Below, piece by piece: positions 31,866 through 41,384 of a stretch of DNA of 64,000 nt. The number at the start of each line of letters is the position of its first letter. Position 1 is the first letter of the stretch. This DNA comes from Actinomycetospora sp. NBRC 106378 (lineage in GTDB: Bacteria; Actinomycetota; Actinomycetes; Mycobacteriales; Pseudonocardiaceae): the NCBI RefSeq assembly GCF_030269685.1, contig NZ_BSTT01000017.1, positions 55,103-119,102 on the forward strand, read 5' to 3'. Both the position numbers and the translations under genes were made by a program. The notes beneath the pieces were generated by a model. It saw only the letters and a list, made by a program, of their open reading frames with translations. It did not search any database and was not told the DNA's origin.

Positions 31866-33557
31866 CTACCGCCTCGTCACCGCCCCGCCCCGCACCGCCG
31901 GGCGACACCGGGCGACGAGGTCGCCGAGCAGGCGTGCCCGCCACGGGGTCCACACACCCGGACCGGTGCCGCGCGCCTCCGCCTCGGCCAGGGCGTGGAG
32001 GAGCTCGAGCAGCAGCGGGTCGCCGTCGAGTGCGGCGAGGACCCGGCGGACGGTGCCCGGCTCCTCGGGGTCGCCGCGGTGGGCGGTGCGGAGCAGCAGG
32101 TCCTGGTGGCGCACCGCCGCCGTCAGGACCCCGACGTCGTCCGCAGCGAGGCCGAGCCGCCGTCCGACCTGGCCGGCCAGCGTGGCTCCGACCACGGCGG
32201 GGTCCTCGTCGCGGCCCTGCCCGAGGCCGTGCACGAGTGCGGTGAGCAGCAGGAGGTCGGGGCGCGCCACCCGGTCCGCCAGCGCGGCCGCCCGCCGGGT
32301 GACCTCGAGCAGGTGGCGCCCGACGGTCCAGACGTGCCGGGGCCGGCCCGGCGGGAGGTCCCGGACGGCGCCCCACTCCGGCAGGAGCCGCCCCCACAGC
32401 CCGGCGCGGTCGAGCGCCTCCACGACCTCGACCAGACCGTCCCCCGCGCCGAGCAGCGCGAGCAGGGCGGTGCGGGCGGCGTCGGGCCAGGGCGCCCGGA
32501 GCTCGGGCGCGGCGTCCGCGAGCCGGCGCAGGGCCGATGGCGCCATCGGCCGCCCGGTGCGCGCGGCGGCGGCGGCGAGACGCAGCACGAGCACCGGGTC
32601 GCGCGCGACGCTCGCGCGGCGGGCGAGCGTCACCTCGCCGGCGTGGACGACGACGCCGAGACCGAGGTCGGCGGGGGGCGGGCCGGGCGCGGTGTCCCGC
32701 GAGGGCGGCCGCAGCGCCCGCAGCGCGCTGCCGGTGGTCGCCGCCACGGCCCGGCCCGCGCCGCCGAGCGCGCGCAGCAGGTCGTGCGGGGCGGCGAGGT
32801 CGGGCAGGTCCTCGACGCGCAGGACGTCGCGGGCCCGGCCCGCGTGCCGGTGCAGGTCGGTGCGCAGGTCGAGCAGCACCCCTCGGGCCGCGCGGACCTC
32901 GGGCGGGACACGGTCCGCCGCACCCGCCGTGGCCAGGGCGTCGAGGAGCGTGAGGTCGCGCAGCCCGCCCCGGCCGGCCACGAGGTCGGGCTCGACGCGG
33001 TGGGCGACGTCGCCGGCGCGCCGCCACCGGGCGTGAGTGGCCTCGACGAGGTCGACGGCCCGGGTCGCCGCGCCCGCGCGCCAGGCGCGCCGGGCGGTCC
33101 CGACCAGCCGGTCCACGAGCTCCGCGTCCCCGGCGACGAGGCGGGCGTCGAGCAGGTCCAGCGCGGTGGGGAGGTCCACCAGGGACGCCTCCACCGCCTC
33201 GCCGACGGTGCACACCGCGCGCAGCGGGGTGCCGAGGGCGGCGGCGACCCCGTGGATCCCGTGCGGGCCGGGCAGGGTGCCGTCGTGCACCAGCAGGAGA
33301 TCGGGCACCGAGTACGGGGCGAGTTCCCGGCGACCGAGGGACCCGATCGCGACGAGGGCGCTGCCGCGCTCGACGCCGGCCGCCGTGGCGCGGGTCGCGA
33401 GCCAGAGGTCGTGGAGGTCGACGAGGGCGGCCCGCAGGGCGGCGGGTGCGAGTCGGCGGCCGCCAGGCGCGGGCGCGAGGAGCGCGGCGCGGGCGCGCAG
33501 GAGGTCGGTCGCGGGGTCGTCGGGGGGCGTCGGCGGGACGGGGCCGGCTCCGGCCAT
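31866..33557 (-). CDS. glnD: Degenerate GlnD-like protein without ACT domains (563 aa)
   Basis: The gene order amt-glnB-glnD and the motif IGSLGRRELAPYSVPDLLLV (residues 71-90) identify GlnD, the PII-modifying nucleotidyltransferase. However, the catalytic Asp pair normally in 'SDxD' reads SVPD, so one metal ligand is missing. The phosphohydrolase 'HD' motif reads HG at residues 443-444 (ALVHGLGQGRDED). The two C-terminal ACT domains of GlnD (usually 750-850 aa in total) are absent; the protein stops soon after the HD domain. It therefore probably lacks normal transferase and hydrolase activity, or has been repurposed. A hairpin lies between glnB and this gene. Confidence 0.8.
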   Translation of the reverse strand: MAGAGPVPPTPPDDPATDLLRARAALLAPAPGGRRLAPAALRAALVDLHDLWLATRATAAGVERGSALVAIGSLGRRELAPYSVPDLLLVHDGTLPGPHGIHGVAAALGTPLRAVCTVGEAVEASLVDLPTALDLLDARLVAGDAELVDRLVGTARRAWRAGAATRAVDLVEATHARWRRAGDVAHRVEPDLVAGRGGLRDLTLLDALATAGAADRVPPEVRAARGVLLDLRTDLHRHAGRARDVLRVEDLPDLAAPHDLLRALGGAGRAVAATTGSALRALRPPSRDTAPGPPPADLGLGVVVHAGEVTLARRASVARDPVLVLRLAAAAARTGRPMAPSALRRLADAAPELRAPWPDAARTALLALLGAGDGLVEVVEALDRAGLWGRLLPEWGAVRDLPPGRPRHVWTVGRHLLEVTRRAAALADRVARPDLLLLTALVHGLGQGRDEDPAVVGATLAGQVGRRLGLAADDVGVLTAAVRHQDLLLRTAHRGDPEEPGTVRRVLAALDGDPLLLELLHALAEAEARGTGPGVWTPWRARLLGDLVARCRPAVRGGAVTRR

Positions 33558-33606
33558 CCGGTCCTCTCGTCGGCGGCGGGCGGGATCGGAGGGGGATGCG
33601 CGGCCC

Positions 33607-33641
33607 GGACCCGCCGTCGGGATGGTCCCGACGACGGGTCC
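33607..33641. terminator. Hairpin between glnB and glnD
   Basis: A 16-bp stem with a single mismatch (GGACCCGCCGTCGGGA against TCCCGACGACGGGTCC) and loop TGG lies in the 107-bp gap between glnB and the glnD-like gene. It is built from an inverted pair of the ACCCGYCGTCGGGA motif and may reduce or stop readthrough into glnD. Confidence 0.75.
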
Positions 33642-33664
33642 GGTGCCGGACGCGTCGGAGCGCG

Positions 33665-34009
<345 letters not shown>

Positions 34010-35326
34010 TCAGCGATCCGTCGTCGTGGCCGCGGGCACCTGGGTGGTCGCGGCGCCGACGCCGACGCCCGACGACGTCCGGCTGGTCATGCCGGAGTAG
34101 TCGTAGCCGGACTCGGCGTGCTCGGCCTCGTCGATCCCGATGGCCTCGGCCTCGTCCTCGATCCGCAGCCCCATCACGGCCTTCACGACGAGCGCGATCA
34201 CGGCGGTGAGGATGCCGGTGTAGACGATGACCGCCCCGGCCGCGAGGGCCTGGATGCCGAGCTGACCGAAGCCTCCGCCGTAGAAGACACCGCCGGCGCC
34301 GGCCGGCGATCCGTCCCAGGCGAAGAAGCCGATGAGCAGCGTGCCCACCAGACCACCCACGAGGTGGACGCCGACGACGTCGAACGCGTCGTCGAAGCCG
34401 AAGCGGTACTTCAGGCCGACACCGAAGGCGCAGGCGAGGCCGGCGATGAAGCCGATCGCCATGGCCCCGAGCGGCGTGACCGCCGCACAGGCCGGGGTGA
34501 TCGCGACCAGACCCGCGACGATGCCGGAGGCGGCGCCGAGCGAGGTGGGCTTGCCGTCGCGGACCTGCTCGATGATGAGCCAGCCGCAGATGGCGGTGCA
34601 GGTGGCCACGACGGTGTTCATGAACGCGTAGGTGGCGTCGAAGTTCGCGACGGCGGCCGACCCGGCGTTGAACCCGAACCAGCCGAACCAGAGGAGCCCG
34701 GCGCCGAGCATGACCATGGTCAGGTTGTGCGGGCGGGCCGAGTCGTTCGGCCACCCCCGGCGCTTGCCCAGGATCAGGGCGAGGACGAGGGCCGCCATGC
34801 CGGCGTTGATGTGGACCGCGGTCCCGCCCGCGAAGTCGACCGCGGCGATGCCGCTGGCGATCCAGCCGGCGTCGAGGTCGAAGACCCAGTGGGCGATCGG
34901 GAAGTAGACGAGCAGCGCCCAGAGCAGCGAGAAGACCATCCACGAGTTGAACTTCATGCGGTTGGCCACCGCACCGGCGATCAGCCCCACGGTGAGGATG
35001 GCGAACATCGCCTGGAAGGCGGCGAACGCGATGTCGGGCAGCCCGTCGGTCTGCACGGTGTCCGAGAGGAGGCTGGACAGCATGAAGTACTGCGACGGGT
35101 TGCCGAGCAGGCCGCCGCCCACGTCGTCGCCGAAGGCCAGCGAGTAGCCGACGATCACCCACAGGACGCCGACCGTGGCGAACGTGGAGAAGACCATCAT
35201 CATCATGTTGAGGACGCTCTTGGAGTGCGCCTGGCCGCCGTAGAACAGGGCCAGGCCCGGCGTCATGAGCAGGACCAGCGCGGTGCTGGTCAACATCCAG
35301 GCGATCGTTCCGCTGTCGAGTGGCAC
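34010..35326 (-). CDS. amt: Ammonium transporter (438 aa)
   Basis: GTG 35326 gives VPLDSGTIAWMLTSTALVLL and the Amt hallmarks follow: MTPGLALFYGGQAHSKSVLN, AHWVFDLDAGWIASGIAAVD and VVGVHLVGGLVGTLLIGFFA. Eleven membrane helices are expected. A cytoplasmic tail of about 45 residues has a Tyr/Ser-rich end. It takes up ammonium and is inhibited by PII. The start is preceded by GGAAG at nine bases. A GlnR-like site lies 58-95 bp upstream. Confidence 0.95.
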   Translation of the reverse strand: MPLDSGTIAWMLTSTALVLLMTPGLALFYGGQAHSKSVLNMMMMVFSTFATVGVLWVIVGYSLAFGDDVGGGLLGNPSQYFMLSSLLSDTVQTDGLPDIAFAAFQAMFAILTVGLIAGAVANRMKFNSWMVFSLLWALLVYFPIAHWVFDLDAGWIASGIAAVDFAGGTAVHINAGMAALVLALILGKRRGWPNDSARPHNLTMVMLGAGLLWFGWFGFNAGSAAVANFDATYAFMNTVVATCTAICGWLIIEQVRDGKPTSLGAASGIVAGLVAITPACAAVTPLGAMAIGFIAGLACAFGVGLKYRFGFDDAFDVVGVHLVGGLVGTLLIGFFAWDGSPAGAGGVFYGGGFGQLGIQALAAGAVIVYTGILTAVIALVVKAVMGLRIEDEAEAIGIDEAEHAESGYDYSGMTSRTSSGVGVGAATTQVPAATTTDR

Positions 35327-35383
35327 GGCCGGCGGCTTCCCTTCCCTAGCCGGACATTTCGGCCGGAACGCTCTCTTCGTGAT

Positions 35384-35421
35384 GTTTCGGATGATGATGC
35401 GCAAAGAGTCGGGAGTGTTAC
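35384..35421 (-). promoter_or_regulatory. Candidate GlnR-binding site upstream of amt
   Basis: Read on the - strand the site is GTAAC, six bases, GACTC, six bases, CATCA, six bases, GAAAC. The consensus is GTnAC and GAAAC boxes alternating with six-base gaps. The outermost two boxes match exactly at the correct spacing, and the inner two are weaker. Position 58-95 bp upstream of the amt start fits activation of amt-glnB-glnD under nitrogen limitation. Confidence 0.55.
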
Positions 35422-35499
35422 GTCGTCCCCGTCCGGGTGACGTCCTGATGACACCCGACCGCACGTGTCGCGGGCACCCGTCGTCGGGAAGCCCCTCGG

Positions 35500-36219
35500 G
35501 TGCTTCCCACCCACCCCGACAGCCTGAACGGGCCCGTCCGCGTCCTGCGATGGATGGCCGGCATGGGCCTCATGACCGTCAGCTACCTGCGGGACCGTCA
35601 TCTCGTCGTGCGCTCCGAGGAGCCCGGCGGCGACGCCGACCTGCCCGCGGGTGTGCCCGCCGACCTCACCGACGCCAGGGTGCAGCCCCAGGAGCACGGC
35701 GTCGGGCCGCTGTTCCACCGCCGGTTCACCGTGCTCGTCGACGGCGCCACCACCGACGCCGAGGGCCTCATGACGGTGGTCCGGGGGGACCTGGAGCAGC
35801 TGCTGCCGAAGGAGGTCGCGGCCGTGACCCCGCACGGGGACGGCACGCCGCCGAAGCCCGGCGACGAGTTCGTCGTGCGGATGCCGGGGCCGTGGGACGG
35901 CCCGGTGCGGGTGATCTCCACCGACGACACCCACCTGCGCCTGACCACCCTCGCCGGCCACCTCGAGGCCGGGCAGATCGAGTTCCGCGCCGACGACACC
36001 TCCGACGGCCTGCGGTTCACCATCGAGACGTGGGCGCGCCCCGGCACCGCGCTGGTGAACCTGCTGTTCACGCACCTGCGGGTGGCCAAGGAGATGCAGC
36101 TGTTCATGTGGGTGCGGGCCTGCCTCGCGGCGACCCGGATCGCGGGCCGCGGCCCGTCCGGGCACGTCTACGCCCACACCCGTCGGGTGCGCTCCTCGGA
36201 GGGCCGGGACGCAGAGTGA
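35500..36219 (+). CDS. DUF1990-like protein (239 aa)
   Basis: The domain has FHRRFTVLVDGATTDAEGLM, then VVRMPGPWDGPVRVISTDDT and TIETWARPGTALVNLLFTHL, a pattern close to DUF1990 (a lipocalin-like or START-related beta fold). The start is uncertain: GTG 35500 lies in a hairpin GGGAAGC...GCTTCCC next to the ACCCGTCGTCGGGAA motif, while ATG 35554 would remove 18 residues. No signal peptide. It is just upstream of ilvD but has its own RBS context. Function unknown. Confidence 0.6.
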   Translation: MLPTHPDSLNGPVRVLRWMAGMGLMTVSYLRDRHLVVRSEEPGGDADLPAGVPADLTDARVQPQEHGVGPLFHRRFTVLVDGATTDAEGLMTVVRGDLEQLLPKEVAAVTPHGDGTPPKPGDEFVVRMPGPWDGPVRVISTDDTHLRLTTLAGHLEAGQIEFRADDTSDGLRFTIETWARPGTALVNLLFTHLRVAKEMQLFMWVRACLAATRIAGRGPSGHVYAHTRRVRSSEGRDAE

Positions 36220-36237
36220 GGGACTAGCGTCCGGGGC

Positions 36238-37941
36238 ATGACGACGGAGGCCACCACCACCGAGCACGACGTCAAGCCCCGCAGCCGCGACGTCACCGAC
36301 GGCCTGGAGCGTGCGGCCGCCCGCGGCATGCTCCGCGCGGTCGGCATGACCGACGACGACTTCTCGAAGCCGCAGATCGGGGTGGCCTCGTCGTGGAACG
36401 AGATCACGCCCTGCAACCTCTCGCTGGACCGCCTCGCCGACGCCTCCAAGCAGGGCGTGCACGCGGCCGGCGGCTTCCCCATGGAGTTCGGCACCATCTC
36501 GGTGTCCGACGGCATCTCCATGGGCCACGAGGGGATGCACTACTCCCTGGTCTCCCGGGAGATCATCGCCGACTCGGTGGAGACGGTGGTCCAGGCCGAG
36601 CGGCTCGACGGGACGATCCTGCTGGCCGGGTGCGACAAGTCCCTGCCCGGGATGCTCATGGCCGCCGCGAGGCTCGACCTCGCGTCGGTGTTCATCTACG
36701 CCGGCTCGATCGCCCCGGGCTACGTCGACGGCAAGGAGGTGTCGATCATCGACGCCTTCGAGGCGGTCGGCGCGTGCGCCCGCGGGCTGATCACCCGCGA
36801 GAAGGTCGACGAGATCGAGCGGGCCATCTGCCCCGGCGAGGGCGCCTGCGGCGGGATGTACACCGCGAACACGATGGCGTCGGCCGCCGAGGCGATGGGC
36901 ATGTCGCTGCCCGGCTCCGCGTCACCGCCCTCGGCCGACCGTCGCCGCGACGGGTTCGCCCGCGCCTCGGGCGAGGCCGTCGTCGGGATGCTGCAGCGCG
37001 GGCACACCGCGCGCGACATCATCACGCGTGAGTCGCTGGAGAACGCGATCGCCGTGGTCATGGCGTTCGGCGGGTCCACCAACGCGGTGCTGCACCTGCT
37101 CGCGATCGCCCGCGAGGCCGACGTGCCGCTGACCCTCGACGACTTCAACCGGATCGGCGACAAGGTCCCGCACCTCGCCGACGTGAAGCCGTTCGGCCGC
37201 TGGATGATGAACACGGTCGACCGGGTCGGGGGCGTGCCCGTCGTCATGAAGGCCCTGCTCGACGCCGGGCTGATCCACGGCGACTGCCTGACCGTCACCG
37301 GTCGCACCGTGGCCGAGAACCTCGAGGCGCTCGAGCCGGCGGGGCTGGACGGCGACGTCCTGCGGCCGCTGACGAATCCGATCCACCCCACTGGCGGGCT
37401 CACGATCCTGCGCGGGTCGCTGGCCCCCGACGGGGCGGTGGTGAAGTCGGCGGGCTTCGACTCGGCGTCGTTCGAGGGCGTCGCGCGGGTGTTCGACGGC
37501 GAGGCCGGGGCGATGGAGGCGGTGTCGGAGAACGCCCTGAACGCGGGCGACGTGGTGGTCATCCGCCAGGAGGGCCCCCGCGGCGGGCCGGGGATGCGCG
37601 AGATGCTCGCCGTCACCGGCGCGATCAAGGGCGCCGGCCTGGGCAAGGACGTGCTGCTGCTGACCGACGGCCGCTTCTCCGGCGGCACGACGGGGTTGTG
37701 CGTCGGGCACGTCGCGCCCGAGGCCGATCACGGCGGTCCGATCGCCTTCGTCCGCGAGGGTGACCGGATCCGCCTCGACCTGGCGGCGCGCACCCTGGAC
37801 CTGCTGGTGGACCCGGACGAACTCGACCGCCGCCGCGAGGGGTGGACCGCTCCCCCGCCGAAGCACCGGACCGGCGTCCTCGGCAAGTACTCGCGCCTCG
37901 TCGGCTCCGCGGCCGAGGGTGCGGTCGTCGGGTTCGACTGA
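36238..37941 (+). CDS. ilvD: Dihydroxy-acid dehydratase (567 aa)
   Basis: IlvD dehydrates 2,3-dihydroxy-acids in valine, leucine, isoleucine and pantothenate synthesis. The iron-sulfur-binding cysteines appear in [20 protein letters not shown] and [18 protein letters not shown]. Other family hallmarks are [20 protein letters not shown] and [14 protein letters not shown]. The length (567 aa) and whole-protein similarity leave little doubt. ATG 36238 follows the preceding stop by 16 bp. A structured repeat (38049-38113) follows. Confidence 0.95.
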   Translation: MTTEATTTEHDVKPRSRDVTDGLERAAARGMLRAVGMTDDDFSKPQIGVASSWNEITPCNLSLDRLADASKQGVHAAGGFPMEFGTISVSDGISMGHEGMHYSLVSREIIADSVETVVQAERLDGTILLAGCDKSLPGMLMAAARLDLASVFIYAGSIAPGYVDGKEVSIIDAFEAVGACARGLITREKVDEIERAICPGEGACGGMYTANTMASAAEAMGMSLPGSASPPSADRRRDGFARASGEAVVGMLQRGHTARDIITRESLENAIAVVMAFGGSTNAVLHLLAIAREADVPLTLDDFNRIGDKVPHLADVKPFGRWMMNTVDRVGGVPVVMKALLDAGLIHGDCLTVTGRTVAENLEALEPAGLDGDVLRPLTNPIHPTGGLTILRGSLAPDGAVVKSAGFDSASFEGVARVFDGEAGAMEAVSENALNAGDVVVIRQEGPRGGPGMREMLAVTGAIKGAGLGKDVLLLTDGRFSGGTTGLCVGHVAPEADHGGPIAFVREGDRIRLDLAARTLDLLVDPDELDRRREGWTAPPPKHRTGVLGKYSRLVGSAAEGAVVGFD

Positions 37942-38048
37942 GCCTCCGGAGCCCGCACCGGCTCCGCGAGGGGTACGTCAGGCAGGTCCGCGGGCCCCGG
38001 GACCTGCACCACGTACCACTCGCGCACGGTCGGCCCGGTCGCCCGCGC

Positions 38049-38113
38049 GAAGATCCCGACGTGCGGAGCGAGGTGCTCGCTGAGCGACCACTTCGCTCCG
38101 CTCGATGAGATCT
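38049..38113 (-). repeat. 65-nt structured palindromic repeat, copy 1
   Basis: On the - strand this runs from AGATCTCATCGAGC through a long hairpin to CGTCGGGATCTTC. It aligns end to end with the copy at 46468-46532 (same length, about 80 percent or more identical), and several differing stem positions are changed on both sides, keeping the pairing. Two stem mismatches occur at the same positions in both copies. It lies between ilvD and the small hypothetical gene. Confidence 0.85.
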
Positions 38114-38135
38114 CGGGTCCGGGCCGGTCCCGCCG

Positions 38136-38405
38136 TCAGGACGCCCCCGCCACCTCCCGGGCGGCGTCGGCGCCGGCCGCGAGGTGGCGCGTCACGGCGT
38201 GCATGCCGTCCGCGGGTCCGTCCGCGGTCTCGACCTGGCGCAGGAGGTCGACCAGCGCGTCGAGCAGGTGGCCGACCTCCCCCGCGACCAGGGGGAGCCC
38301 GTCGTCGGGAACGTGGCCGCGGAGCCCCTCGGCACGTCCCCCGATGCGCAGCGCCTCGCCTGCCTCGCGCAGGGCGGTGACCGCGGTGGTCTGCGTGTCG
38401 CTCAT
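38136..38405 (-). CDS. Small helical hypothetical protein (89 aa)
   Basis: I do not recognise a family. The protein (SDTQTTAVTALREAGEALRI, then EVGHLLDALVDLLRQVETAD) is predicted to be two or three helices, Ala/Asp/Glu rich. GC-rich third positions support coding. It contains one copy of the CCCGTCGTCGGGAAC motif, read as VPDDG on the - strand. ATG 38405 has no strong Shine-Dalgarno. Confidence 0.55.
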   Translation of the reverse strand: MSDTQTTAVTALREAGEALRIGGRAEGLRGHVPDDGLPLVAGEVGHLLDALVDLLRQVETADGPADGMHAVTRHLAAGADAAREVAGAS

Positions 38406-38441
38406 GCGGACGGATTATCCGCACGGCGTCGATCGCGCGTC

Positions 38442-38588
38442 GAGGAGAGTGCGCACCGTGGCCACCCGTCGGGTGAAGCAGGCCACGCCGCCGCCGTGCT
38501 GCGCACCGCGAGCGCCCACGTCCCGGCCGGGCAGGTCGAGGACGCGTTCCTCGCGATCGACCACGTCCGCAGCCTGTTCCCGCGCTGA
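38442..38588 (+). pseudogene. Possible truncated gene remnant
   Basis: The frame ending at 38588 gives AAAVLRTASAHVPAGQVEDA followed by FLAIDHVRSLFPR, which has GC-rich third positions and a protein-like character. There is no convincing start codon with an RBS; only a GTG at 38496 is in frame. It resembles the tail of a helical domain but could be chance. Confidence is low. Confidence 0.25.
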
Positions 38589-38630
38589 CGCCGGGCGGTC
38601 CCCGCAGCGCACGTCCGCGCACCGACCGGC

Positions 38631-38801
38631 TCAGCGTGCGGCGATCCGGCGTCGGACGACCTCGTTCCAGGTGTCGGCGTCGACGCGGGCGCGTTTCCGG
38701 TCGACGGCGGGTCGGCGGCACACGGCCTCGCGCCAGTCCTCGGGCGGCGGAGGCGGCGGGGCCGGCACGTCGTGGGCGCGGGTCTGGTCGTCGGACGCCA
38801 T
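38631..38801 (-). CDS. Small proline-containing hypothetical protein (56 aa)
   Basis: ATG 38801 follows GGGAGGACCCC. The sequence has a Pro run (HDVPAPPPPPPEDWREAVCR) then a basic helix (ADTWNEVVRRRIAAR). I do not recognise a family. Its codon usage and RBS suggest it is real. It lies downstream of otsA on the same strand. Confidence 0.5.
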   Translation of the reverse strand: MASDDQTRAHDVPAPPPPPPEDWREAVCRRPAVDRKRARVDADTWNEVVRRRIAAR

Positions 38802-38895
38802 GGGGTCCTCCCGGGGTGCTGGGGGACGGCGTCGGGGCGTGAGCCGCGGTCCGTCCACGGCACCAGACGTCGACGGCCGGGTCAACCCCTGCCGG

Positions 38896-40320
38896 TCACC
38901 CCAACGCCGCGAGGAAGGCCTGCGCCCAGCGCGCGACGTCGTGCTCGGCGACCTGCGCGGAGAGCTCCGCCATCCGTCGTCGGGAATCCGGCGAGCCCGC
39001 CCCGTCGACCGCGTCGGCGATGGCGGCCGCGACGCCGTCGAGGTCGTGCGGGTTGACCAGCCGCGCCGCGGTGAGTTCCTCGGCGGCGCCGGTGAACTCG
39101 GAGAGGACGAGGTCCCCGGAGTCGTCCGGGCGGGTCGCGACGTACTCCTTCGCGACGAGGTTCATCCCGTCGCGCAGCGGCCTCACGAGGGCGACGTCGG
39201 CCGCGAGGTAGAGCGCGGCGAGCTCGTCGGGCGGCAGGGAGCGGTGCACGTAGTGGACCGCCGGGCGCCCGATCCCGGCGTGCTCGCCGTTGATCCGCCC
39301 GACGGTGCGTTCGACCCGCTCGCGCGTGCGGCGGTAGGCGTCGACGCGCTCCCGGCTCGGCGTCGCGACCTGCACGAGGACGGTGGACGCCGGGTCGAGC
39401 CGCCCGGTGTCGAGGAGTTCGCCGAACGCGTCGAGCCGCACCTCGATGCCCTTGGTGTAGTCGAGGCGGTCGACGCCGAGGAGCACCGTGTCCGGGTCGC
39501 CCAGCTCCGTCCGCAGCTCGCGGGCCCGGGCGTCGGTGGCGGGGTCGGCGCCGCGGCGGGCGAAGGCGGCGCTGTCGATCGAGATCGGGAAGGCCCCGAC
39601 GTGGGTGGTGCGTCCCCCGTGGCGCACCTCCCCGCCCGCTTCCCGCAGACCGATCGGGCCGTCGTCGATCCCGGCGCCGCACAGCCGGTGGGCGAGCCAG
39701 CGGAAGTTCGCTGCACCGCCCGGCGTGTGGAACCCGACGAGGTCGGCCCCGAGCAGACCCTCGACCACCTCGCGCCGCCACGGCAACTGGAGGAACAGCT
39801 CGACAGGCGGGAACGGGATGTGCAGGAAGAAGCCGATCCGCAGGTCGGGCCGCAGCTCGCGCAGCATCCGTGGCACGAGCTGGCACTGGTAGTCCTGCAC
39901 CCACACCGTGGCGCCCTCGGCGGCGACCGACGCCGCGGTCTCGGCGAGGCGGCGGTTGACCGCGCGGTGGGTCGTCCGTCAGTCGCGGTCGTAGACGGGC
40001 GCGGCGACGAGGTCGTGGTAGAGCGGCCACAGGGTGGCGTTGGACGCGCCCTCGTAGTGCGCGGCGACCTCGTCGGCCGAGAGCCGGACCGGCACGAGCG
40101 TCACGTCCGCCCCGACCGCGTCGTCGGCGAACGGCTCCGGCTCGGCGTCGGGAACCCCCGGCCACCCGACCCACGCGGCGCGCCGCCCGGCCAGGGCGGG
40201 AGCGACCGCGCTGACGAGCCCGCCCGGCGCGGCCTGCCACCGCTGCCCGCCGTCGTCGTCGGTCACCAGGTCCACGGGCAGGCGGTTGGCGACGACGACG
40301 AACTCGACGGGTTCCGGCAT
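38896..40320 (-). pseudogene. otsA: Trehalose-6-phosphate synthase with an in-frame nonsense codon
   Basis: The N-terminal part (EFVVVANRLPVDLVTDDDGG, with UDP-glucose-binding GGLVSAVAPAL and LWPLYHDL) and the remainder ([40 protein letters not shown] and [20 protein letters not shown]) are both in the same frame and together span the GT20 family's expected 474 codons. A TGA at 39979-39981 (codon 114) interrupts, at a place where the family has Trp-Trp after YDRD. The sequence is therefore a nonsense-mutated or mis-assembled otsA. OtsA makes trehalose-6-phosphate from UDP-glucose and glucose-6-phosphate. No phosphatase gene lies beside it. Confidence 0.88.
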
Positions 40321-40367
40321 GGCGCCCTGCTACCCGTCGCCCGGCCCGGCGGACACGTGTGAGCGGC

Positions 40368-40431
40368 CCCGTCGGGCGGGAAGCCTGCGGCGTCGGTTGA
40401 CCACGCAGCATGTCTCTTCCCGACGACGGGT
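40368..40431. repeat. Inverted pair of the CCCGTCGTCGGGAA motif
   Basis: CCCGTCGGGCGGGAAG and CTTCCCGACGACGGGT are inverted copies separated by about 33 bp, upstream of the metallo-beta-lactamase-fold gene. One copy overlaps the most upstream candidate start region of that gene, which argues against using it. Confidence 0.6.
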
Positions 40432-40529
40432 GGTGCTGCGATGCGATCCGGACCTGCGGGTCCCCGACGACTCCGGACGGTCGGGCCCCCGCGCTCGTGC
40501 GGCACCGGCGAGCCCACCCGGCGGGCGTC

Positions 40530-41342
40530 GTGACCGGCGCCGCCCCGTCGTCGGGAACCCTCTCCTTCGTCGGCACCGCGACCGTGCTGCTGGAGTGCGC
40601 CGGCATGCGCGTGCTCACCGACCCCAACTTCCTGCACCGCGGGCAGCGGGCGTGGCTGGGCCACGGCCTGACCTCCAAGCGGCTGACCGAGCCCGCGTGG
40701 ACCCCGGAGGAGCTGGCACCGGTCGACGCCGTCGTGCTCTCCCACCTGCACGGCGACCACTGGGACCGCGAGACCCGGCGGCGGCTGCCGCGGAGCACGC
40801 CGATCGTGACCACGCCGCACGCGTCGCGGCGGCTGCAGACGCGGCACGGCTTCCCGCGGGCGGTCGGGCTCGCGACGTGGGAGTCGCACGTGCTCGCCGG
40901 ACCGGACGGCGCGACGTGCACCGTCACCGCGCTGCCCGGGCGCCACGCCCCGGAGCCGGTGCAGCGTCTCCTGCCGCCGGTGATGGGCAGCCTGCTCGAG
41001 TTCCGGGCGCCGGGCGGGCGACTGGTGCAGACGACGTACCTCTCGGGCGACACGCTGGTGTTCGACGGGTTGCACGCGATCCGGGAGCACGTCGACGAGG
41101 TCGACCGCGCCGTGCTGCACCTCGGCGGCACCACGCTTCCCGGCGGTGTGATGGTGACGATGGACGGGCGCCAGGGCGTCGACGCCCTGGAGATCCTCGC
41201 GCCACGCCGGGCGACGCCCGTGCACTACGACGACTACACGGTCTTCCGCTCGCCGCTGTCGGACTTCGTCGGCGAGGTGGAGCGGCGGGGGTGGGCCGGC
41301 CGCGTCGACTACGTGGGACGCGGGGACACGATCCCGTTGTAG
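40530..41342 (+). CDS. Metallo-beta-lactamase-fold hydrolase (270 aa)
   Basis: The zinc-binding motif HLHGDHWD in VVLSHLHGDHWDRETRRRLP is the family signature. Further features are FVGTATVLLECAGMRVLTDP near the start and TTYLSGDTLVFDGLHAIREH, PVHYDDYTVFRSPLSDF toward the end. The overall pattern resembles UlaG-type or phosphodiesterase-like members. GTG 40530 is selected; an ATG at 40410 adds a Cys-rich stretch derived from repeat DNA. Substrate unknown. Confidence 0.8.
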   Translation: MTGAAPSSGTLSFVGTATVLLECAGMRVLTDPNFLHRGQRAWLGHGLTSKRLTEPAWTPEELAPVDAVVLSHLHGDHWDRETRRRLPRSTPIVTTPHASRRLQTRHGFPRAVGLATWESHVLAGPDGATCTVTALPGRHAPEPVQRLLPPVMGSLLEFRAPGGRLVQTTYLSGDTLVFDGLHAIREHVDEVDRAVLHLGGTTLPGGVMVTMDGRQGVDALEILAPRRATPVHYDDYTVFRSPLSDFVGEVERRGWAGRVDYVGRGDTIPL

Positions 41343-41384
41343 CCGGTCGTTTCCCCGCGCCACGGGATCGGGGAGCCGACGACC

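Noticed and set aside
37728..38027. - strand frame beginning VREWYVVQVPGPADLPD
   Set aside because: It mostly runs antisense to ilvD. The protein-like first 30 codons lie between ilvD and the 65-nt repeat and have no ribosome site, so it is not called as a gene.
39979..39981. Reading the otsA TGA as selenocysteine
   Set aside because: No stem-loop with a GGUCU-like apical loop follows within the expected distance, and the replaced residue in the family is Trp, not Cys.
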